This document shows, piece by piece, positions 40,201 to 52,419 of a stretch of 64,000 bases of DNA; the first letter of the stretch is position 1, and each line of letters starts with the position of its first letter. The DNA lies in assembly GCA_964036155.1 (NCBI GenBank), contig OZ038423.1:29837249-29901248 (forward strand), written 5' to 3'. The notes beneath the pieces were generated by a model, which saw nothing but the letters and a program-made list of their open reading frames with translations, searched no databases and was not told where the DNA came from. A program made the position numbers and the translations under genes. Origin of the DNA: Diploscapter coronatus (Eukaryota; Nematoda; Chromadorea; Rhabditida; Rhabditidae).

Positions 40201-43200
40201 TATTTTTGGGGTTTTAAATGAGAATCTTTTTGTCTCCACTTTTATATGGAACGTTTCAATAAAATCTACCGCCAAAGGATGAAATTAGGTCGAAATGCAT
40301 TAAAAAACGAGATATTTGCAAGTGGAGTTCGTGAAAAAATAACTGAAATGAGATAAAGAATGGAGAACGTTGAAGATGAGTATCGCTGCAGGGCGTGGAG
40401 GGCAAGAATAACGAAACAGATTGGAGAGGATCAAAGGGGAATCGAGATGAGATGAGATTCAGGCAAAAACGAATGATTAATTGGAGCAGTATTCCAAATT
40501 AGACTTATTTATGAGACGTTTCAAGACAAAAATTGGAGGGAGGAGCAAATCCTATTTTTCCTGGAATCTAAATAACAAAGCGGATTGAGGTGTATGGAAT
40601 TGTGGGAAAAACGTTGATCGATTGAAGAAAAATCTAAATTTATAAATACACGTTAAGTCATGAATATGAGGAATAAAATAATGCACTCATGAATAATTGA
40701 AATATGACAAGATTTTTAAACTTTGAAATATGATGCGAAAGATAAGAAGATCAAGTAAATCTGATCTATGAAATTCAAACAAAGAATCAGAAATGGTGAT
40801 GCGAAGTGACAGTTGATAACAATGTGTGAATATTCGTAATGATAGTGAACGAGTGATTGTTGTATAGCCTGCGGCAGTCTGTGTGTTCACTCAGTTCCCA
40901 TCCCCCACTTTCGTCCTTGAATCCCTGCATGATTTGCATCATCATCTGCATCTGCATATCTTCTGCCCAGTCTAGGGTTATTTGCACCTGCGGGTCTCTT
41001 TGTTTCTGCCTCCCCTCTCTTCTGCCTAATGAATGTCCCTTTCAATATGGTCCTACAGTTCGTAGGCAGCATTCAATCATGTGTTCATTCGCAATCGAAC
41101 GAAAAAGCCGCCGAGAAATGGATTTGCCAGATATGCAGGAAAAAACCCACAAGAATTTAATTCGAAGATAATAATAAACTAATTGAGAGAATACCAAAAT
41201 GGAAATGGCGAATAGTTCATTCAAAATGAATAGAAAGAAGCGATTCTTTTTACAATGTCCATCATTTTTACCATAGATCATTTACATTAATCAAGATGGA
41301 AATGTGAAAATAATCTCAACTGAGTTTCTAAAATAGACAACCATATTTCGAAGAACCCTTTTCACTGCAACCATATCAAAACATCAACCTATAGCCCAGT
41401 ATACCAAATGACCATTGAGTTTGAGTAATAACTCCTCGGGGAATAGACTTTCAATCCAGTTTTACTACTTGGAAGGGCCACCCATAAAAGGTCATTCCAA
41501 TCTGACAAATGACAAGTAGGCAAGTTAGGAAAAATAAAGAAAACCTCCAAAGACATAACTCAAACCAAAAAACACTCAAACACCCAACACAATATATTTT
41601 TGAATATTCAGAAAACATCGAGAAAACATTTCTCGAATAGTCGGATTGCAAATTTCGCGCCTTGGGAAAATCAGCGGAAATGAGGGAATGGAAATTCATG
41701 CGCAAAAAATTATCGCGCATTTGATCAAAATAGAGCCGCCGGACTCTGCGGTTTGCATTTTGTGAGGGGAATTCGATTCAAAATTCATGAGAAAGTTCAG
41801 AATTTGTAGTTCTTTGAATGACGATGAAAGGTTCGTTCAAAGGTAAAATGAAATGAGAAAAGCATTGCGTAGAAAAACCAAGTCGTGAAGAAGTTAAGCA
41901 TGCGCTGCAAGGAATTATCATCGGAAAAACGAGTGGGTTGACCGACGCTTTCTCAGCGCATTTTGCCGGAGTCGAACCGTACTCACAAATACTCAAGTTT
42001 GAGGGAAATGAACAATGCAAAAGTGGAAAAGACAATAAATACAGGGGAAAAACGAACTGAGTTTAGGGAAAACAGAGAACGGCTCTTTCTCGTAGAGCTT
42101 TTCCCTTCCCCCTTCCAAATGGTCCTTTGCGGTTTGGTTTGCCTGTTTGTACGTTGGCTTACGATTTGTAGGCAAAAAATGCTAGGTACAAGGTGAAGTA
42201 CGAGAGATGAGGGCAAAGAGGGAGAGAGCAGAGAAACAAGAGGCACGAAATGTTGCACAGCAGAGCCGTTGAGTGTGGGAAGTCGGGGAACTGTCTCAGG
42301 GGACCAATTTGTTCTCAGCCAGCTATTTTTGACATGATTTTTGCTGCATTACTGCATCGAGTCTGATATGTGCATTGTGTTGTTGGAAGAGGGAAACAAT
42401 CAGTTAGGAAGAAACTTGAGGTCTTACTTTGAGGAATATGGGAAGAAGAGAATATTCGTCTGTGAGGAGGAAAGAAATTTGATTCAGGTATTCTTTGGTA
42501 ATTCCGATTTTAAACCCAGCTTCACCCTAATTCTAATGCGCTCATGTTTTTCCTTTCAAGTTTTCAGTCAAAAAGTATGACAAAACACATACCGCAAAAG
42601 GAATAGAAGAAATAGTTGACCAATTTCTTATCAACAGAAGAAATAATTTGCAGGAAGATCGAAGGGAAAGCAATCTTTTTTAATTGAAATTTCGTTTCAA
42701 CTTTGTGAATACAGTTAATAAATATTCGTTGGCCTTTCCATCGGCATATTTTAAAATGTTGATTTTGTTAAAATATCCTAGCTTTATGGATAACTAATAA
42801 TTGCAAAATTCATCGTGAGTTATTTTTGGATTCCCAAATATCAAAAGAATCGTAGGACTGTAAATAACAATGAAATAATAACGCTGAAAGAAGGATGCTG
42901 AAAATGGCGCCGGGTTGAGGAGCAGCAAATTTCCAACAAAAGAAGAGAAAGGGAAGAGGCAAAATGAATATGAGCAACAAATGGACAAATGGAAACTGCA
43001 GAGGCAGGAAGATTGGTGGCAGGAAAGGGAAGGAGATGCTCAGAATCAAGACAGGAAGACGAAAATACACGTGAAAGGAAACGGAACAAGCGGCCATACA
43101 AAAGAAAGACAGCACAATACAAATGCTGAATTCAACAAGAAAACTGCAATTTTCTAAAAATTAGTGAAATAAAAAAAATTGAATGAAAAGAATTCTTCAA

Positions 43201-44956
43201 TTGAATTGATTTGAATGAAAACATTGAAATCGAACGATCTTTGGCAAAGCAAAAAATGTCAGACACAAGGTAAAAAAAACGCGCGAAATCGGGGATTAAA
43301 AGGAATGAAAATATCCAAAGGGAAAGGGCAAAGATAATATGTGTTCTTGTCAAAAGTCACACAAACTGAAACAGAGCGAACAGAAAAGCTGCAGAAAGGA
43401 CGAACAGGGGACATAAACAATGACAGAGACAGACTGGCAAGGGAAAAATATGATGTAACGCTGCACGGAACGGCACAAATCTGTAAACTGACTGAACCAG
43501 ACAAAAATAAATCTCGTCCATTTTTGAATCAGATAAAAGCGCATTTGAATTCGAATTTCAATTCATCTACATATCTGCAGATATGAAGGCACATTCATAG
43601 CTAATGGGCTGCTCAAAATGGAACTCGAATGAAATGGGGATAATGCATGAATTTGGAAGAATGAAGAGAGGATGGAAGGATGAAATGGAATTGAAGTACT
43701 GATGGCCATTGGCAGTGACAAGAAAATAGACATTGTTACTGACAGAGCAAAGGAGGGATATGCAAAGTGACCTGTGACTGGTTTGAGGATAAAGGCAGAG
43801 ATCGAAAGGTGATTGGATTGGATACCAACTAGAAATGGAAAGGGACAAATACTGCATTCCATTACTCACACTCACTGCACTGCTCGGGCATTCAAACATT
43901 CATATTCATAGACAGTCTCTTTCTTCCTTCATCTACTCACATTCCCATATATCCTCTATGCAAGACAAATACTCCACAAAAACTGGCAATCAGACACAAA
44001 ATACAGGCGAAGACAGAGACAGATGGGTGGCAGAAAGTGCGAAAAGAAAGGAGACATTTTGAACCCAGAGCAGGAGGAATTAGGTCAAGCAAGAATCAGG
44101 AATCACTATAACTTGATAATCATATGAAATGTTGCGGTGCAGACAACTTGTGAATGGAAATTCTCAAAGTGGACATTCGAGTAAACGGAATAGAAGAGTC
44201 GAAGGTTAATTCGATTTCGCGTCTAATTACATTACTCCGAACGCAGCGTTCTTTTTCGAAATGAATTTTGAAGGACCGAGATCGAGGAATGATAAAATTT
44301 AGATAAAATCGGGCAAATTAGTGCGAAATGCCAATGGAGAATTGAGAAGAGCAGCTCGGTAAAAGAGAAAGAATTGCAGAAGAAAAGACAAGCTGATTCA
44401 TTGTCTTAGAGGCATTCTGAAGGAGACGAGAAGGAAAGTCATTTGCAATAAAAGTCAAATAAAATCGATTGAATTCAGTAAAATCGTAACATCGAAAGTT
44501 ATTCGTTTGAGAAGTAGTCTTCTTATAGTGGTAAGATTATCGTGTCTAAGTGCGTAAAGATTGTCATTTTTGCGATGGCAGCTTAATGTTGTGGAATGTT
44601 TGATTTCTAGGATTATATGCTTATTGTCAGTCTATATTGACAAACAAAGAACTTCCATTTTGCATGTCTTTTCTGCCTCCAATCCCCTAGTGCAATAAGC
44701 TTCTTACTTGTTTTTAACACTTCGATATGAACAACTCAAAGTACCAGTTTGAAGATAAATCGCCATCCAGAAGGATTCTTTCAAATGCAATTTTATGACG
44801 ATTCTCTGAGTTCAAATGTTCACTTCGGAGTTGAACAAAGATCAAGATTTTGCCTATTCCAAAAGCTTTACAAGAAGAATAACTATCAAGATGATCAATA
44901 GTGCCATTTGTAATTTTTAAAGCCATATTTTATTGTTAGGTCATTTAGACCATATT

Positions 44957-45168
44957 ATTAGGTTGGCAAGAAAGACGTTTGATCCAATATCTTCCCCGAA
45001 TCTATTTTGATATTTGTTCAAATCAGTTTCTGAAGAAATTTTTCTATTTCTTTACCCCATCCTCATAGTAAAGCACATTCAGCCTAACTTCATCAAGCTC
45101 GCTGTTCATTTTCTAATTGAAAAATCCAGAAAATGTAATGCAACAAAACTTTCTTACCAACATATTAA
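44957..45168. mobile_element. Mariner-like miniature element
   Basis: The left end TTAGGTTGGCAAGAAAG resembles mariner terminal repeats (TTAGGTTGG-type). The right end is the reverse complement of ATATGTTGGTAAGAAAG. The element is about 210 bases with no coding capacity, and TA-rich flanks fit insertion at TA. It is probably a non-autonomous or decayed mariner derivative. Confidence 0.55.
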
Positions 45169-48100
45169 ATAGGATTGATCGGAGATGGAAATGAGTTTTG
45201 AAAATTTTGGTGTCAAACAAAAATAGACATTATAAATAAAATTGGATAAAAATCACGTCCAACCTCGTGTCGAATTTCAAAAGTTCAATATTTCCATCTT
45301 AATCTGAGAAATCTAAAAGTTGCTTGAAAGACTGATCGCTGCAACTCTCGAAATGCAACACGATCAGTTCCCACAGAAATCTACACAAATCGCCGCAATG
45401 CTTTGTGTTTAGAGAGGATCGAGAGCCGATACGAGGGAAAAGGAATACAAAAGAGAAGAGTAAAGAAGACAGGTACAACAAAACAGGAGACAGAACTTCT
45501 CTAGGGTAGGATAAAAATAAAGGAATTGATCATTTCTGTGGACAATACCAAAGGAAAATCTAATTTAAAACACTCTTGTGGCTCATTTTGACAAAAATTG
45601 TCTGCCCGAAGAATGTTTTCAGGATTATCCAGAAAAACCCGATTATCGTGAATCGTAAACACCAAAATAATTGAGTCTTTTTTCTTCGGGAATCTCGAAT
45701 TTCGCCCACAATCGGCTTGATTCGATTCATTCATTGCGAATTGACCAGAAAACACTCAACAAATTGGCTCTTCAAAATAAAAATGAGCCGAAAAAAAACA
45801 AAAAAAATTAGATTAAAAATCTAAATGATCTAAATCGTTGAAATCTATTCTTTTATACCCATGTTTTCTTCGATTCATTCAGAAAAAAATCTCTCTGCAT
45901 AATTGACTAAAGAAAAGCTGCTATCTACAACATTTTTCTACAATTCAATTAGGCTGAATGGGTTGAAATTAGAGGAGAAACATAGAAAAAAACGATGCAA
46001 ATGGGGAAAAGGATTTGGGCAAATTTATCATTTGACGGATTATTAGTGTGGAGGGATGAATAATCCAGAAAGGTCCATCTGATGGAGATGACGCACAAAG
46101 GCGGAAGGGCAGGAGTGGGAAGCAGAACGGGAAAGTGACCGGTCAGGCAAAGATGGAAGAAAAAGTGCGAAAGGCTGTGGTAGCTGATGGAATGGAAGTG
46201 GAAATGAATATGCAAAATGAGCCTGGGTTTTTGAATTCACGCCCTTAGTAATGGATCATAAAAAATTGATTGTTCAAGCCAGAGATTTTATCCCCGAATT
46301 GATTCAGATAGTAAGAAATTATAATCTGAATTATCTGAATAATAGGTAGAACAGGCTGGAGTTTTTGAAAATCAGTTTGACTTCAGCTCCGATTTCAGAA
46401 TTTCTGGTCACAGCAGGGCAAGACGAGAGTAAAAATTGTTCAAAACCAAAACCGAAACTTTCGCCCAACCCTGAATCACGATATTGAATATGATTGACTT
46501 TTGAGCTGGAATTCCTTTTATCCTCAAAAGAAAAGTCCAAAATAGAAGAAGGAATGTAAATTAAATTTCCAAAGTGTCGATCAATGGAATAAAAATGCAA
46601 AATTGGGTGATTCGATCTAAATCGGTAGAACAAAGCGAGTCTAAAGCTCGACTTCAAAGCCTCTCCTTCTCTGTCTCTGCTGCTGTTGCGTGCTCAAGTG
46701 CAGCCGAGAAGCCCTATCCCCCCTGCTCACAATACCTCTTTACCTTTCCTGCTGCTGCATCGACCTTCTCTTCCTTTCCTTTATCTTATCATCTCCTCTC
46801 CCCTTGCTGCTCTAACTTCTGTTCTTCAACTCGTTCCGTTCAGCCTTCGGTTTTCGGCTAACAAAGCATCATCAGCTCACTCCCCAGAAAGGAATCGAGT
46901 GTTTTGTGATAAACCCGAATCGAGCAGAGAACCGACTGATCAAATCGACAGCTCTGCTTTTCTACGTATTGTGATTGTCCGTCCCATCATCAAATATTCA
47001 TTGAGTTTCAGATAGCAAAATTCTTAAAGAAGTTTTAAAAGAAAGGTTTGAAACTTGTAAGATTTTAGATATGCTATACTTATGTAGTGAACCAACTCTT
47101 GTGATTTTATTTCATTTGAAGGAGACATTGAATACGAATAATCGACCAATTTTCATCCAAATTGTTTCATGAAAATTATCTTTGTCTTCGAGCTAAAATA
47201 TCACGCAATGGTTCAAAACTCTTGTGAACCACTATAGGAATGATGATATGCGTAAAAGATTGTTAAAGAAAATATGAATTCGCCTCTTCTTACAGAACTA
47301 TAAATGACAAGTTCTAACAAGATGGAAAATGATTAAAGTTATTGTTACACGATCAAAGATGAGCCCACGTGAAAATGAAGGTCCTCTTGATCTTCACCTA
47401 TTCATTCGACCTACAATATGTAAACATCAATGCACAAAGAATAGCAGTGAATAGCCTCTTTGAAATAGTGGTACAAAACCAGAATTCAAATAAACGAAGA
47501 AGTCATGTATTAAGCAGAAAAATACGGATCTTAAATGGCAGAAAGGAATTTGGTGGAGCAATTTATGACGAACCGAGGAATGTTGAAATTTCAGAAATCA
47601 AGCAGCAAGCAGCAGGAAGTGGGCAGGGCGCCATGAAATGCATAAAATCTAACTATCCTGCCATAAAATGTCCATAAATGGGGTTGAAGATGTAAAATTG
47701 CTATTATGAATGAACTGGCTGTTTGATCATCGGGTTTAACAATTTGATGTGTTCATTTAATAATCGGCCATAATAAAGGGGTTATTTATAAAATGACGTT
47801 ATTTGATGTTGCTGCAATGCAAAAGTCTAACAAGCGTGGGAAAGGGAAGGCGATGGATCATGAAAGAGGAGTTCATTGAAGACAAAAAGCGGACAAACGG
47901 TAGTGAGTAAAGTGGAATGGAATGCAAAGAGTAAAACAGAAGAAAGAGGATTTGTTGACTGAAACTGGAAGAGATAAGGATAAAGGGATAAAAGGAGGAT
48001 GACGCAGATATGAGGCAAATCTACAGACAGGCAGATAGGAAAGTTACCGTCTGGAAGGCTCGACCCGAAACCCAAACGGCGAAAAAAGTCGAGTTGGTAA

Positions 48101-48649
48101 AAACAGACAGGAATGATTCGTGTGATTCAGCAAGCTTCAGGAAATGCAAATTGCTAAGATTTTAATTTATGATAAATTTTCCTATAGTAAGCCGAAGCCT
48201 GACTAAATACTCGTGTTTTAGACCAAGTTATCATTTGAGTAATTCAGCTACTGGCTAATTACCAATTTTTCCCTATGACACATCATATTTGACTAAATCT
48301 GCGATTTCTATTAAAAAAAACATTTGAGAGATCTTCGTAATTATTTTGCTTTTTTGCCAAATGCATATGTAGAGTTTAAACAGAGAAGATGAGAGTTCTA
48401 ATAGCAAAGCATAAAAAGAGAAGCCAATATTTACGAGAAGAGTCATCGCTGTTCCATTGTGTTGTGGAACAGAGACTATTTGGAAACAGTTCAATGTTGC
48501 CTTCCTCCCCTTTTTCAAGCAATGAGTTGGCACAATTTAGTTTTATCGCGCAGATTTTTGTTGCACGCGCGACTTCAACTCAAAAACGAATGGCTCAAAG
48601 CAAATCTTGGTGACATCATTTAAATTTTAAAATGAAATGGGAAAAGAGT

Positions 48650-48810
48650 TCACCAAAAAATTAATATAACAAGTGAAAGTAGGACCTGGTTCAGAATTTG
48701 CTTGATTAGTCCAAAATGAGCTAATCTTGCTGATCCAATCATCTGCGCAGTTCGACTTGCCGAAGTCCATCGAGAAACGGTAGGATTTTAGTTTTCTGAA
48801 AAAAGAAGAT
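48650..48810 (-). CDS. Possible orphan coding exon
   Basis: After a strong acceptor (CTTCTTTTTTCAG, near 48800) the minus strand is open for about 37 codons, including SMDFGKSNCADDWISKISSF, up to a possible GT donor near 48690. It lies just downstream of the LAPTM-like gene on the same strand, but that gene already has a stop at 49240. I do not recognise the sequence and found no partner exons. Confidence 0.2.
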
Positions 48811-49239
48811 ATCAACATTTGGTTTCTCGTGAGACAAGACATTTAGAAAGACTTTATCAGCCCTTAATTCCTGATAATACAAATTCGAACAAAATATTTA
48901 TTTGATTATAAAATTTACATGACTTATTCACATCATCAAAAATTCCTCGTTCAACTCAAACAGCACCCAGAAAAAATAGCTATGACAATTTTGAATTAAT
49001 TTTTTTCTGGATACGATCATTTATGAAGAAAATCAACTATAAAAATACCCGTCTAATCAAGCGGATTCTTCTCGTTCCATTCAATGCGACTAGGAAATTC
49101 TATGTGAAGAAAGACAAAATTCCCAAAGAAAACGTTTCAAAACTAAAATCTGTCTGAAACAACTAAAATAAGATTAAAAATTAAGAAAAATTTACAAGGA
49201 ATGGGAGACAAACTGACTTAAAATGTGTTACTCCACGGG

Positions 49240-51835
49240 CTAATTGACTTCGAAGTAAATGCCTTCCTCCTGACTAGGGAAAGAGATAGAGACAGGGCCC
49301 ATCGAGCGGCTGGGGGAAATGCGGTTCATCGATTGAAGGGACTGCATTTGCTGCATCTGAGCAAGAAAACTTGAAACGAAAATAAAAAATTAAGAAGAAT
49401 TTATCCTTCATCTGCCATACATAGTTGTTATAAATGGGTATTTCAAAAGTCTGAAAATTTCGCAAAAGTAACTTAAGATCGTAATAGGTTTATTTCAGTT
49501 CGAGTTCCGAAATTTTTGGCTGGCAGGCAATTACGTTTCCTACTAAGCCCCCCAACAACCTTCTAGATTTGAATTCACGAGTACATACTTCGATTTTTGT
49601 TCGATAAAGAGTAAAAAGCAAAATAAACAGACGGACCTGTCGCAGCGAGAATTCATCGGACATCATGGAAGGAGTCCTGGCCGATTGGACAGTCATTGCG
49701 CTGCGAAGACGGTCGTAGGCAATGTCATTGTAGAGGATCGGGTAGCCATACGGCTCCCGATGACGAGTCACATCCGAGAAATAGCAGTAACATCTGGAGT
49801 GAAAACATGCTAGATTGAGGAACAGTGAAACTTTGACCGATTTTGAAATAGCAATTGATCAGATCAAATCGTATTGGAGAATGAAAGATAACCAATCTCC
49901 AAATGTACGATGATCGTTATCTTTTTCGAACTTGAAATTTCCACGAAAGTAATTCTTGAAGAATAACTTACACTGGAAAATAAGATACAGGAGAAGAACA
50001 ACATTAACTGACAATTTCCTATCCATTCAAAGCTATGTAGAATAAATAACCCCCGACTAACTTGTAGATGACCGAAATCCACCAACAGTGAACGAGGACA
50101 GTCACGAGCAGAGCCGTGCAGATTATGCCTGCTGCCATTCGAACCACTCAAACATGATTATGAGTCTATGAGGGTTTCTTGTAAAGTTCACCACTCACCG
50201 TGAACACCACTTGTAAAATTCACCGAAAGTGTAAACATAGTACGTGACATTTAGAGTATAGGCTAGGGACAAACTAGGCCAAATTTGATATCAAAATGAT
50301 CCTGGCATTATGAACTTCATTTTTATACCAAAGTTAGCCTACCCGCCTTTCACCCTTACCCCAAATCGTACCCACTATCTCACGCTCTGGTGAATTTTAC
50401 AAGTGGTGTTCATGGTGAGCTGGTGAATTTTATAGAGGGCCGTCGAAGAGAGACGAGAGATGAATAAACCTACAGAGGTTGATGTCGATGAATCTGTCTT
50501 CGACTCGGATTTTCCCTCGCCCATTCGAATTTTGATCAGGAGAATTATCCTCTGAGTCGTTCAGAAGGAATGACTGAAGCGGCAAATCAATTCTCAAATG
50601 AATGAACAAACAGAATAGAGCAGAACTTCGTTAAACAGAAATGCATGTGTATCAATCAAGCAGTTTGTGAAAATTCGTAAAGTATATTTTCTGCTTATCA
50701 ATATTATTCCGCTCTAAACTGCACGACAATTTAGGCTTTATACAAATACCGTGGACTACAAGTTGAAAAGAACGAGATTTATGAATAAAATAGCGTCATA
50801 GAAAAGTCTGTGATCTTATCTAAAACGAAACTTTTCAACTGCAGAGATGTCAGTATATCGAATTATCCGCTTACCCTGATAATATTGCCTGGATAGCTGT
50901 AGGGCACGAAGGCTGCATAGATGAAGTACAAGAACAGGCAAATGTAAAGCAGAACTAAGGTGCACTGCAATAAATTAAAGACGTTTCATAGAAGAAGTGA
51001 AGACAAGCATGCGATTTTTCGAGCAGTCGTTAATTGCATGAGATGATAAAGTTTTAGTTCTAATTCTAGTGAGAAAAATCCTTATTTCGTTTCGTGAAAA
51101 ATACACACCATCTTAGTTGACGAGGTTAAAGAACGATCCGAGCAAGTTAAAATTTGATTGAACAACTAACCAGCCAGACCGTGAATGGAATGAGTAGATC
51201 CTTCCTCTCGTTGCACAGGGAGATGAACAGGCAAATGATGCAGATCACTTCCAGAAACAGACACACCAGCTGAAGAATGAATATTGAAGCAAAAGAAGAC
51301 AAAAGCTAAAAATCGTCAAACTAAGATTGAAGTAGGAGATCGGTGAATTTTCAACAAGGAAGATCAAATTTTACGTTGCACTAATATAAGACATTATCTG
51401 AAAATGTCTTTTCATGCAAGTCTTTAACAATTCTCATAAATTCTTGCCAGCTCAAAGAACGGACCTCAAGAAGAACGATGAGAGTGGAAGTTTCCTTGGA
51501 CAAAACGGAAGAGAGAATGCCGAATGCAGCGAGGACCGTGTAGAAAATGCCGATTGCCTGCGTTCCGATCTGGAATTCGATATGATTACGTTTTATTGAA
51601 AGAGAGCAAAGAATGGGCATTTTGCAGAATTAGAAAGCGAAACTAACGGTTTTTCTGCATAAAATATAGGTTATTCGAAATTTCGATTTTTTAGTCTTCG
51701 TTGCGATTGTGGTTGGGAAGAATGTAGCGTCCTCTTCACCTTGACATGCATGGCATCACAGCAGCACTTGTAGTTGGGATCGAGATGAGGGAAGGAGGCT
51801 TGTCGCTCCATCGGCAGACTGTCCGACAATTTCAT
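49240..51835 (-). CDS. LAPTM-like four-pass membrane protein
   Basis: About eight exons join in frame to about 285 residues. The N-terminal cytosolic segment (MKLSDSLPMERQ, then DPNYKCCCDAMHVK) leads into helix 1 (GTQAIGIFYTVLAAFGIL). Helix 2 (LVCLFLEVICIICLFISLC), helix 3 (LVLLYICLFLYFIYAAF) and helix 4 (AAGIICTALLVTVLVHCWW) follow, with a polar loop between helices 3 and 4 containing NDSEDNSPDQNSNG. The C-terminal tail has tyrosine motifs (YGYPILYNDIAYDRL) and ends GIYFEVN with TAG at 49240-49242. The Cys-rich entry into helix 1 and the overall layout recall lysosome-associated LAPTM4/5 proteins, which act in endolysosomal sorting. That assignment rests on architecture and a short motif. 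The tyrosine motifs would suit endosomal trafficking. Confidence 0.6.
50180..50434. mobile_element. Intronic miniature element with long terminal inverted repeats
   Basis: The left terminus 50180-50224 (starting TGTAAAGTTCACCACTCACC) is mirrored by 50389-50434, nearly perfect over about 45 bases. Each terminus itself repeats a TGTAAAATTCACC-like unit. The 160-base interior is non-coding. The element sits in an intron of the LAPTM-like gene and shares its terminal motif with 1593-1754. Confidence 0.75.
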
Positions 51836-51858
51836 TCCTCAGAACGGCGCAGTAGAGC

Positions 51859-51870
51859 CTGAAATGAGGC
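51859..51870 (-). promoter_or_regulatory. Trans-splice acceptor of the LAPTM-like gene
   Basis: CTCATTTCAG on the minus strand, 24 bases upstream of the start ATG at 51835, with no obvious upstream coding exon. Spliced-leader addition is the likely explanation. Confidence 0.5.
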
Positions 51871-52410
51871 GCTTTTGCGTGGATCCGAGAGCAAACAGGA
51901 CAAAGAGTAGAAACAAGAACGTTCAGAATTCAACACTTTTCGTGTTAGGAGAGTTGAAAATAAGGTCGGAACGAAATTTTCCCGAGCTTGGAATCGGAAT
52001 TCCGAACACCCTTGTCTCTCGAAACTGAAAGGTACTGTCGTCTGATTTTAAAGATGAGCATAGAAAACACATTTCTAGACATCGAAAATGATTTTAAAAT
52101 TGCAAATTTCGAAAGGAGCAGATAAAGGAATGCAAAAATTAGTGGTGAAGATGAAACTTTTCACAATTCCATACTTAGGAAGATGTTCAAGCCTGCTTCC
52201 ATGCACGAACAACTAGTTCAGACCATGCTTGCACACAAGAATCGAAAAGTTGAACAAAAATTGAAGAAAACGACTGAAAACCCAGAAGAAATGGGCCTTT
52301 TCATCCGCGGGGAGAAGAACGATTTTTATCGTGGCGCTGTGTTTATGCGTTCTTTCCCCTCCCACTTCAATTCGCTTTTATTTCCATTTCTTTCGTCGTG
52401 ATTTGTTGTT
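51871..52410. other. Divergent intergenic region
   Basis: About 550 bases between the LAPTM-like gene (minus) and rbm-17 (plus), presumably holding both promoters. I see no distinct motif. Confidence 0.4.
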
Positions 52411-52419
52411 TTCCTTCAG
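52411..52419 (+). promoter_or_regulatory. Trans-splice acceptor of rbm-17
   Basis: TTCCTTCAG directly abuts the start ATG at 52420, leaving no 5' leader of its own. This is a typical spliced-leader acceptor position in nematodes. Confidence 0.7.

Larger units (their letters stand above)
29834..49239. other. About 19 kb without a supported protein gene; purine/pyrimidine-biased blocks
   Basis: I found no set of exons here that joins in frame or resembles a known family. Many apparent open frames are Ser/Pro/Leu/Phe-rich readings of polypurine/polypyrimidine sequence. Plus-strand purine-rich blocks (about 31730-31880, 32500-32640, 33590-33980 and 42915-43090) alternate with pyrimidine-rich ones (about 36350-36480, 38710-38990, 40880-41040 and 46640-46850). 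Motifs like CTGTCTGCC/GGCAGACAG recur (36975, 37010, 38120, 48025). Other items are a mariner-like foldback at 44957-45168, a possible solo mariner-type end at 37393, a hairpin at 34230-34289 and a CA run at 35030. Part may be gon-1 upstream regulatory sequence. Unspliced RNA genes cannot be excluded. Confidence 0.5.

Noticed and set aside
47369..47677. A 102-codon plus-strand frame with a signal-like start
   Set aside because: Single frame, no recognisable domain, no trans-splice acceptor and mixed composition; likely chance.
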